Below are positions 1 to 4,914 of a stretch of 6,361 nt of DNA, one piece after another. The notes below the pieces were generated by a model, which was not told the DNA's origin, did no database searches, and saw nothing but the letters and a program-made list of their open reading frames with translations. The DNA is from QAMH01 sp964435565 (GTDB lineage Bacteria > Actinomycetota > Coriobacteriia > Coriobacteriales > QAMH01), in assembly GCA_964435565.1 (NCBI GenBank), contig CAYSZR010000074.1:1-6361 (forward strand), in the 5' to 3' direction. Positions within the stretch are counted from its first letter, which is position 1. Every line of letters starts with the position of its first letter. A program made the translations under genes and the position numbers.

Positions 1-2
1 TC

Positions 3-11
3 TGTTAGAAT
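3..11 (+). promoter_or_regulatory. Candidate extended -10 promoter element for the LuxR-type gene
   Basis: The sequence TGTTAGAAT matches an extended -10 (TGn followed by TAGAAT, 5 of 6 to TATAAT). It would start transcription near base 18 and give a leader of about 35 nt before the ATG at 53. The same nine bases occur at the expected place upstream of the tRNA-Lys gene on the other strand, which supports the reading. Any -35 element lies outside the window. Confidence 0.4.
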
Positions 12-52
12 AAACCCGCTTAATCTGACTGAGAGCCAAGAGGAAACGGTGC

Positions 53-823
53 ATGATGAGTAATGAACTGTCTGCGCGCGATTATGAGGTAATCGTCGAT
101 ATACTCTATCGAATCAGCGTTCCACAGGACGTTCTCTCGTTTCGAGATGAGCTGCTCACTCGCATCCGAATGATCATACCCTGCAACCAGGCAGAATTTT
201 GCACTCTTGATGTTGTAGACGGCATCGCCTATATGGACGAACCATTCTTTATGGGCAAGCCCGCAAATTTCGTTGAGGAATTTATGGATGGCTATGACCG
301 AGATCCATATTTCATGGGCTTCTATCTCAAGCCATCAACAACCGTCTTTCGCGATACGGACATGATGACAGACGAACAACGGCATGCGGCAAAGGTCTAC
401 CAAGATATATATGGAAAACAGGGTGTCGAATATATCATGCGTGCTGTGCTTGCCTATGATGGAAAGCCCTTTGCAGAAATCACGCTCTTCAACACTGCCG
501 AACAAGGCGATTTCTCTGCGCGTGAAAAAGAGATTCTCGAACATATCGCTCCTCAGGCGGCGCTTCGTCTGAATCAGATTTTGCACAACAAGACCGCATT
601 GGAGCCAGCAGAGGATGGCACGGCAACAAACACTTTGACGGAGCGCTACGATCTGACTGCCCGCGAGTGCGAGATCGTCGAGCTTGCCTCTCGGGGCCTT
701 TCCGATAGGGCCATAGCCGATGAGCTTGTCATTTCTATATCGACCGTTCGAAAACATGTGTACAACGCATATCGCAAGATGGGCATCAACAGCCGATTTC
801 AGCTCCGTGACCTAATCAAATAG
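53..823 (+). CDS. LuxR-family transcriptional regulator with GAF-like sensory domain
   Basis: A 256-residue soluble DNA-binding regulator. Residues about 196-256 form a LuxR-type HTH: the LTARECEIVELASRGLSDRAI segment begins near 201, followed by the recognition-helix region STVRKHVYNAYRKMGI and a closing SRFQLRDLI. Residues about 10-178 are an alpha/beta region without membrane helices or a receiver-domain Asp pocket. It looks most like a GAF/PAS-type ligand-sensing fold, but that is a judgement from general pattern, not a match. There are two adjacent ATGs; the one at 53 is chosen because AGAGGA at 39-44 lies 8 nt upstream, against 11 nt for the ATG at 56. The gene is convergent with the MFS permease at 856-2076, 32 bases apart. 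LuxR regulators next to MFS permeases are common in Eggerthellaceae-like genomes, so this permease, and possibly the decarboxylase beyond it, are plausible targets (inference). The ligand is unknown. Confidence 0.9.
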   Translation: MMSNELSARDYEVIVDILYRISVPQDVLSFRDELLTRIRMIIPCNQAEFCTLDVVDGIAYMDEPFFMGKPANFVEEFMDGYDRDPYFMGFYLKPSTTVFRDTDMMTDEQRHAAKVYQDIYGKQGVEYIMRAVLAYDGKPFAEITLFNTAEQGDFSAREKEILEHIAPQAALRLNQILHNKTALEPAEDGTATNTLTERYDLTARECEIVELASRGLSDRAIADELVISISTVRKHVYNAYRKMGINSRFQLRDLIK

Positions 824-855
824 GACGCTATACAGCCATCTTTTTATCGCTCGAT

Positions 856-2076
856 TTAGCTATGCGAGGCCACCCCATACCGTCTCCAGGCGCCTAAAAC
901 AAGTCCCGAGACAATCACGATAACAACAAGTGCACAGCCAAGATACGGCCAGAGTGAAACCGCATTCATTCCTGTGACGTTCATAAGCATGGTGATCAAA
1001 TACGAGCTGCAAAACATGGCAAGCCCATTGAAAAATGCCACTATGCCCGTTGCGGAGCCTTGGCGCTGTTTGGGAACAAGTTCTGTAGCGTGAGCATAGA
1101 AATAGCAGAAGAAGAACGGCCAGCAAAACCCCATGACCCCAGAGCACAGCAAAACGGAAGCAGGCGTCGGCGCCTTCGCCTCAACAATAAGCGTTATTCC
1201 TATGATAGCAACAGGAATAAGGTAGACCGCGCGTTTGAGACGCTTGTAGAATATACCGAAAACCGACGAGCTTAAAGCGGCAGCAACTGTCATGACCGAG
1301 ACGATTATGCCCGTATATGCTTCATCTCCCACACCGGCATCAGTGACAAACAGAGACACCATATAGAATGCGACATAATAGATGACTGCGATGCAAAATA
1401 TCTGAACAGCAAGCGGCAAGACCGATCTGAGCCATACTGCGGTTCTTTCAGGACCACCCGCTTGAGACATCACGGCATCGTTTCGGGGCGGCAAACTCGG
1501 CAAAAAAACGACGAGCAGCACGAGCACGGGAAGCGCAATCCAGTACGATTGAAAGGCAATCTGCCAACCTGAGTTCACTACAAGCGTGCCTGCAAGCACG
1601 GAAAGCAGCGCGCCCATAAGCGACATGATGGCGTTATAAAAGCCAATCATTTTACCGTGACTGCCCTTATCAACATATAAATCCGCAAGGATGGCCAAAC
1701 CAGCCGTGTTTGTGATACCCCAGCACGCGCCCGTCGCCAGGCAACGCATAACAACAAAATAATATATGTTGTCAACGGCGGCCCCAAAAACGCTTGAAAG
1801 AGTGAAGATCGCAAAACCGATCACCATGATTTTCTTTTTATCAAAATGATCGCATAGCCAACCGGCGAATAACGAAAACGGAAGACCGACGAGAGAGGGA
1901 CCTGTAATTCCAAAATTGATAAGCGCGGCGGGATAATCCACATAGTATTCAAAAAGCCTGCTCACAATTGGAGTGATAACAAGGTCGCCCATTGTGCACA
2001 TAGTCGACATGAACAGACCAGCCAACATCAGAATCTCTCGTCCGCGCGGCATTTCAAGTCTTGTCGACATGGACAC
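856..2076 (-). CDS. Major facilitator superfamily (MFS) permease
   Basis: A 406-residue integral membrane protein with about 12 hydrophobic segments split six and six by a short charged loop near residues 195-215, the normal MFS layout and length. The MFS motif A loop between helices 2 and 3 is visible as GWLCDHFDKKK at about residues 72-82, with the conserved Gly and Asp. The substrate cannot be read from the sequence; single-component MFS carriers of this kind move organic acids, amino acids, sugars or drugs. Start choice is ambiguous: the GTG at 2074-2076 lies about 6 nt after a GAGAGAG Shine-Dalgarno-like run, while the ATG at 2068-2070 is two codons further in with longer spacing; the GTG is preferred slightly. 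The promoter must lie in the AT-rich DNA to the right (2150-2300). The gene is convergent with the LuxR-type regulator and divergent from the exported decarboxylase. Confidence 0.92.
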   Translation of the reverse strand: MSMSTRLEMPRGREILMLAGLFMSTMCTMGDLVITPIVSRLFEYYVDYPAALINFGITGPSLVGLPFSLFAGWLCDHFDKKKIMVIGFAIFTLSSVFGAAVDNIYYFVVMRCLATGACWGITNTAGLAILADLYVDKGSHGKMIGFYNAIMSLMGALLSVLAGTLVVNSGWQIAFQSYWIALPVLVLLVVFLPSLPPRNDAVMSQAGGPERTAVWLRSVLPLAVQIFCIAVIYYVAFYMVSLFVTDAGVGDEAYTGIIVSVMTVAAALSSSVFGIFYKRLKRAVYLIPVAIIGITLIVEAKAPTPASVLLCSGVMGFCWPFFFCYFYAHATELVPKQRQGSATGIVAFFNGLAMFCSSYLITMLMNVTGMNAVSLWPYLGCALVVIVIVSGLVLGAWRRYGVASHS

Positions 2077-2117
2077 CCATCTCTCTCACGCATAAGCCTT
2101 ACTCTGACATCAACGCC

Positions 2118-2136
2118 AGCCTGCAAACAACAGGCT
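2118..2136 (-). other. Small hairpin in the MFS leader
   Basis: AGCCTG at 2118-2123 and CAGGCT at 2131-2136 are perfect inverse complements around a 7-nt loop. They lie about 40 bases upstream of the MFS start codon, so the mRNA leader could fold here. No T-run follows on either strand, so it is not a terminator. A 6-bp stem can arise by chance and a function is not claimed. Confidence 0.3.
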
Positions 2137-2271
2137 ACCTGTCGGGCACTGCGTACTTCTATGGAAAATCTGGTCATATCAGTAATGAATATTAACGGCA
2201 GCTCTACACTTTCCTAAGTAGATAGGTACTCTATTTTCAGTAGTTCTACATATAACTCACGTTCACGATAG

Positions 2272-2281
2272 GTCATATGAC
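2272..2281. promoter_or_regulatory. Perfect 10-bp palindrome, candidate operator
   Basis: GTCATATGAC reads the same on both strands. The half GTCATAT recurs at 2173-2179, 99 bases away and nearer to the MFS start. Both lie between two divergent genes, the usual place for a regulator site, and the neighbouring LuxR-type protein would be the natural candidate to bind. This is inference: one palindrome of this size is weak evidence. Confidence 0.3.
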
Positions 2282-2311
2282 AGATTTAACGTTTTCACGT
2301 TGCAACTCAAA

Positions 2312-2500
2312 AACGCCTTTCGAACGTTATCCCACGGAAGGCACGACTAGCAGCAAAAAACGGCGTGCATTTCGGACAAAACCATGCGAAGGGCTCTCTT
2401 TGCACCTCGAAATTCGTGCCCTTCAAGCAAATCATCGCGAAAGGCACGCCCTTTCGGCACCCTGAGAGAGCATTTCGAGCGCTATCCCACGAAAGGCACG
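2312..2500. repeat. Phased array of four inverted-repeat units (eight 11-bp arms, period about 52 bp)
   Basis: Eight 11-bp arms related to CGAAAGGCACG alternate in orientation. Plus-strand arms: 2335-2345, 2387-2397, 2438-2448, 2490-2500. Minus-strand arms: 2312-2322, 2364-2374, 2415-2425, 2467-2477. Two arms are exact, and the rest match at 8-10 of 11 positions. Each minus arm is followed after exactly 12 bases by a plus arm, giving four hairpin-capable units centred near 2328, 2380, 2431 and 2483, so the period is 52, 51 and 52. The gaps between units are 18, 17 and 18 bases. Arms are conserved while inner loops and gaps vary, except that the loops of the first and last units are nearly the same. 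The array ends 40 bases before the TATAAT box of the decarboxylase gene. It could be a multi-site operator, a BIME-like repeat cluster, or an RNA-forming element; no rep-type transposase or cas gene is present in the window. Confidence 0.75.
2318..2348 (+). repeat. Direct repeat copy 1 (pairs with 2473-2503)
   Basis: This 31-bp stretch and the one at 2473-2503 are identical at 27 positions, and the four differences are all transitions. Two of them change the central AACGTT to AGCGCT, so both copies keep a perfect 6-bp palindrome. This copy covers most of the first unit of the phased array. Confidence 0.8.
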
Positions 2501-2503
2501 GCT
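2473..2503 (+). repeat. Direct repeat copy 2 (pairs with 2318-2348)
   Basis: This is the second copy of the 31-bp direct repeat, 155 bases after the first, which equals three periods of the array. It covers the fourth unit. The preserved palindrome AGCGCT replaces AACGTT of copy 1 through paired changes. Confidence 0.8.
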
Positions 2504-2517
2504 TAGAAAAGCGCGGC

Positions 2518-2545
2518 TAGGCTCATGGGCAAGCACGTCTATAAT
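2518..2545 (+). promoter_or_regulatory. Promoter of the exported decarboxylase gene
   Basis: A perfect TATAAT stands at 2540-2545, 46 bases before the ATG at 2592, with transcription expected near 2552. The best -35 at 16-bp spacing (TAGGCT, 2518-2523) matches the consensus at only 3 of 6 positions, and there is no TGn extension. A strong -10 with a poor -35 suits activator dependence, and the phased repeat array ends only 17 bases before this -35. The activator link is inference. Confidence 0.6.
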
Positions 2546-2591
2546 AAGGGCTGCCGGAGAGCAGGATTTGAAACCATAGTAAGGGGTAGCT

Positions 2592-3890
2592 ATGAGAATC
2601 TGCAAACCACTCGTCGCGCTCGCCGCCACGCTACTGGTCGCGGCCCTATCTATTGGAGGGTGCGCCGCCACGAGCACGAGCCCGTCGCAGCAAACCTCAT
2701 CGAGCACATCCGCAAGCGTCAGTCAGCACAAGCAAGCGACGAACGAGTTCATCGCAATGCTCGACGCGGACCCGGAACTCAAGGCCCTCATGGAAAAATC
2801 GATTGAAAAAGCGGCGAAAATCAACCCTGACCGCACAACTAACCCAGCACAGACGCTAGACGAATTCTACGACTTCATAGACTGGTCCACTACCTGCGAG
2901 CCATGGGGTGTGCTCGAGGGAGCAGAGTACCCAACGCTCTACAATGAAATCGACCAGTCCATCGACTACCTCTGGTTCATCCTCGACCAGCCGCTCGAAG
3001 AGCTCGAGAATCAAGGTTACTACTACCCCACGCTGCAATACCGCGAACCCATCTCGAGCTGGCTCAAAAAATACTCTGACACATGGGGCGAATTCCTCAA
3101 CACCCCAGAGAGCTGGAGCAACGAATATTACGAAAAGGCCAAGACAGACGACCACTTCGGCTTGAACAAAGGTTGGTACGGAGATAAAAACATCTGGACG
3201 AGTTTCAACGACTTCTTCGCCCGCAGGCTCGCCGATCCGTCCGCGCGTCCCATCGCGCAAAGCGACGTAGTCGCCCCGGCTGACTCTGTCCCGCAGGGCG
3301 TCTGGAACATCTCCGACGACGGACAACTCGAGGAGCACGAGGGCGTCGTCATCAAGTCTGCCCGCTTCACGAGCATCGCCGATTTAATCGGTCCGGACAG
3401 CGCATACACCAAGTCATTTGACGCCGGGACGATGACGCACACCTTCCTCGACGTGAACGACTACCACCGCTACCACTTCCCGGTGAGCGGCACCATCGTC
3501 GAGGTCAGGAAAATCCCAGGTATCTCCGCTGCCGGGGGAATCACAGTGTGGGATGCAGAAGAGGGAAGATACCGTCTCGAGGCGCAGAATCCCGGCTGGC
3601 AGATGATTGAGACGCGCTCGTGCGTAATCGTCGACACAGACGAGTTCGGCCTTGTCGCTGTGTTGCCCGTCGGCATGAGCCAAGTCAGCTCGTGCAACTG
3701 GGAGGACAGCGTCAAGGTGGGCGCGCGCGTCGAAAAAGGCGACCCAATGGGATATTTCCTCTTTGGCGGAAGCGACATCATCATGCTCTTCCAGAAACAA
3801 GTGTCAGTTTCCATGCTGGCACCTGGATCGAACGGGAAATACGAGCATGCGCTGATGGGCGAGGCGTACGCAGACCTCTCTGTGAAATAG
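2592..3890 (+). CDS. Exported lipoprotein, phosphatidylserine decarboxylase-family pyruvoyl enzyme (PSDC + PSD domains)
   Basis: A 432-residue decarboxylase of the phosphatidylserine decarboxylase (PSD) family. Residues 1-24 are a lipoprotein signal: basic MRICK, a hydrophobic stretch and lipobox IGGC with Cys24. A Ser/Thr/Gln-rich tether follows to about 48. Residues about 50-200 match the PSDC domain type (family PF12588) found before PSD domains, ending at GWYGDKNIW. Residues about 203-410 are the PSD catalytic domain: FNDFFARRL (205), PAD with Asp231, DYHRYHFPVSG with His292 and His295, LPVGM (358) and FGGSD with Ser394. Asp231, His295 and Ser394 fit the Asp-His-Ser self-cleavage triad known from PSD; Ser394 would become the pyruvoyl group. 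The last motif is GGSD rather than the usual GST. Known proteins with this two-domain plan include fungal PsiD, a tryptophan decarboxylase, so the substrate may be a free amino acid rather than phosphatidylserine. AAGGGG at 2581-2586 is a good ribosome site 5 nt before the ATG. Its codons look richer in third-position C than those of the LuxR and MFS genes (not computed). Confidence 0.9.
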   Translation: MRICKPLVALAATLLVAALSIGGCAATSTSPSQQTSSSTSASVSQHKQATNEFIAMLDADPELKALMEKSIEKAAKINPDRTTNPAQTLDEFYDFIDWSTTCEPWGVLEGAEYPTLYNEIDQSIDYLWFILDQPLEELENQGYYYPTLQYREPISSWLKKYSDTWGEFLNTPESWSNEYYEKAKTDDHFGLNKGWYGDKNIWTSFNDFFARRLADPSARPIAQSDVVAPADSVPQGVWNISDDGQLEEHEGVVIKSARFTSIADLIGPDSAYTKSFDAGTMTHTFLDVNDYHRYHFPVSGTIVEVRKIPGISAAGGITVWDAEEGRYRLEAQNPGWQMIETRSCVIVDTDEFGLVAVLPVGMSQVSSCNWEDSVKVGARVEKGDPMGYFLFGGSDIIMLFQKQVSVSMLAPGSNGKYEHALMGEAYADLSVK

Positions 3891-3917
3891 CAAAGACCTT
3901 GGCTAGACGGACCTCCA

Positions 3918-3957
3918 TTAAAACAAAACAGGTCAGCGGATACATCCGTTGACCTGT
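3918..3957 (-). terminator. Rho-independent terminator of tRNA-Lys
   Basis: Inverted arms 3928-3940 and 3945-3957 form a 13-bp stem (one G-T pair) around the 4-base loop TACA. Read on the minus strand, the stem is followed directly by a T-rich tail, TTTTGTTTTAA, so it terminates leftward transcription about 10 bases after the tRNA 3' end. On the plus strand no comparable T-run follows, but the hairpin may still slow transcripts of the decarboxylase gene that stops at 3890. Confidence 0.9.
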
Positions 3958-3967
3958 GATAATTTGC

Positions 3968-4043
3968 TGGTGGACCGTCAGGGGTTCGAACCCTGGACCT
4001 TGGGATTAAAAGTCCCCTGCTCTGCCAACTGAGCTAACGGTCC
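3968..4043 (-). tRNA. tRNA-Lys (anticodon TTT)
   Basis: The minus strand reads as a full 76-nt tRNA. The acceptor arms GGACCGT (5') and ACGGTCC (3') pair fully, followed by discriminator A and an encoded CCA. The D-arm contains GCTCAGTTGGCAGAGC, the anticodon loop is CTTTTAA with anticodon TTT (Lys), and the T-arm contains GGTTCGAACC. It is flanked by its own promoter element (4061-4069) and terminator (3918-3957), so it forms a monocistronic unit. Confidence 0.97.
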
Positions 4044-4060
4044 TTGAAACAGCGCCTGCC

Positions 4061-4069
4061 ATTCTAACA
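4061..4069 (-). promoter_or_regulatory. Extended -10 promoter of tRNA-Lys
   Basis: On the minus strand these bases read TGTTAGAAT, an extended -10 ending 17 nt before the tRNA 5' end at 4043, so the primary transcript would carry a leader of about 10 nt. No good -35 is seen at 17-bp spacing, which fits an extended -10 type. Identical bases occur at 3-11 before the LuxR-type gene. Confidence 0.6.
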
Positions 4070-4084
4070 GATTGCTGCTATCTT

Positions 4085-4089
4085 GGGAG
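4085..4089 (+). promoter_or_regulatory. Ribosome binding site deciding the HAD start
   Basis: GGGAG lies 7 nt before the GTG at 4097 but only 1 nt before the in-frame ATG at 4091. The spacing therefore favours GTG as the translated start. A TATCTT box at 4079-4084 could alternatively make a near-leaderless transcript starting close to the ATG, so the choice is not settled. Confidence 0.5.
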
Positions 4090-4096
4090 CATGCAA

Positions 4097-4882
4097 GTGC
4101 ATAGGAAAAAATACTGTTTCTTTGATTACGACGGAACCCTGCGTTCGCGAAAGACCGATTCCATACCGCAATCGGCGTGTGCAGCACTTGACGCGCTTCG
4201 AGAAGCTGGGCACTTCGTCGCGCTCGCAACTGGCCGTTTGCAATCTGATGCGCTTGAAATGCTTGCTCCTGCGGGAATCGACACGATGGTTGCCGATGGC
4301 GGCAATTCGATAACAATAGACGGCAAGCTTATCTCTATGGAAGGCATGCCGCTCGATTCCACGCGTGCGTTCGTGCACCGCCTTAACGCGAAAGGTTGGG
4401 TTTGGGCCGTCAACTGCGAGAACAAGCGCACCTGTCTGACTTCAAGCGAACGATATGCGCACATGCTCTCGCAATTGTATTATGTGCCTTCGTATATTCC
4501 CGATCTTGATATCAACACTATCGATCCCATATACAAGATTCTCGTCCCCTGCCCGCGCGAACAAACGAAAGAACTTGATTTCACAGGCGTCACTTGGGCA
4601 CGCTATTCGGATGAACTTGTCTATATCGAACCGACCGACAAGGCCCGCGGCATACGAAAAATTATACAGCTGGCACATGCGTCCCTCGAAGACGTCGTCG
4701 TCTTTGGCGACGGAAGCAACGACCTGGACATGTTCCAGCCCGAATGGACAAGCGTCGCCATGGGCAATGCCATTGACAAGCTCAAGGCAAAAGCCAACTA
4801 CGTAACAAATGACGTAGATAACGACGGCATACTGAATGCATGCATAAAATTGGGGCTCATCGAATCAAGCACGCGCCCTTAG
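4097..4882 (+). CDS. Cof-type HAD-superfamily phosphatase (HAD-IIB)
   Basis: A cytoplasmic Mg-dependent phosphohydrolase of about 261 residues, the usual length for the Cof/YidA type. All four HAD motifs are visible (numbered from the upstream ATG at 4091): motif I FFDYDGT with nucleophile Asp12 and acid/base Asp14, motif II ATG with Thr47, motif III Lys184 in TDKARGI, and motif IV GDGSNDLDMF with Asp207 and Asp211. The segment VAMGNA (222-227) and the late VTNDVDNDGI are typical of the family. The central 80-180 stretch would be the C2 cap that sets the substrate; these enzymes act on sugar phosphates, flavin mononucleotide, or pyridoxal phosphate, and the sequence does not tell which. The start is placed at GTG 4097 on ribosome-site spacing; the ATG at 4091 would add two residues. 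It stands alone between tRNA-Lys and clpX, and is convergent with clpX (32 bases between stops, no clear terminator in between). Confidence 0.9.
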   Translation: MHRKKYCFFDYDGTLRSRKTDSIPQSACAALDALREAGHFVALATGRLQSDALEMLAPAGIDTMVADGGNSITIDGKLISMEGMPLDSTRAFVHRLNAKGWVWAVNCENKRTCLTSSERYAHMLSQLYYVPSYIPDLDINTIDPIYKILVPCPREQTKELDFTGVTWARYSDELVYIEPTDKARGIRKIIQLAHASLEDVVVFGDGSNDLDMFQPEWTSVAMGNAIDKLKAKANYVTNDVDNDGILNACIKLGLIESSTRP

Positions 4883-4914
4883 CAAAATGCCGCAAGGATA
4901 CCAGCTTTGATCGG

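Larger units (their letters stand above)
2077..2311. other. AT-rich intergenic region upstream of the MFS gene
   Basis: No convincing gene is seen here. The stretch is visibly more AT-rich than its surroundings and must carry the leftward promoter of the MFS permease, though no clear -35/-10 pair stands out on the minus strand. It contains a small hairpin (2118-2136), a perfect palindrome (2272-2281) whose first seven bases GTCATAT recur at 2173-2179, and two copies of TCACGTT (2257-2263 and 2295-2301). These are candidate operator sequences only. Confidence 0.5.

Noticed and set aside
335..757. A 140-codon minus-strand open frame
   Set aside because: It is antisense to the LuxR-type gene, with no ribosome site or recognisable motif.
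824..855. Bidirectional terminator between the convergent LuxR-type and MFS genes
   Set aside because: There is a TTTTT run at 841-845 preceded by only a 3-bp GCT/AGC stem. No convincing hairpin is present on either strand.
2351..2397. Leftward terminator made of the second array unit plus the T-run opposite 2355-2360
   Set aside because: The T-run is separated from the stem by several bases and the stem has a mismatch, and no gene to its right is transcribed leftward into it.
2277..2465. A 62-codon plus-strand open frame across the repeat array
   Set aside because: It has no good ribosome site, its peptide is basic and without recognisable features, and it simply crosses the inverted-arm array. 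The second 31-bp repeat copy lies outside this frame.
2312..2500. CRISPR array
   Set aside because: The spacing is regular, but the repeated parts are 11-bp arms in alternating orientation, not 24-37-bp direct repeats with unique spacers. Arms are imperfect, only four units exist, and no cas gene is visible.
2856..3338. A 160-codon minus-strand open frame
   Set aside because: It lies wholly antisense to the decarboxylase coding region, whose domains and motifs are clear. It is a shadow of that gene's codon use.
3893..4002. Attachment-site duplication next to tRNA-Lys
   Set aside because: GACCTTGG occurs both in the tRNA (anticodon side) and downstream near 3895-3902, but 8 bp is too short, and no integrase or island boundary is seen.
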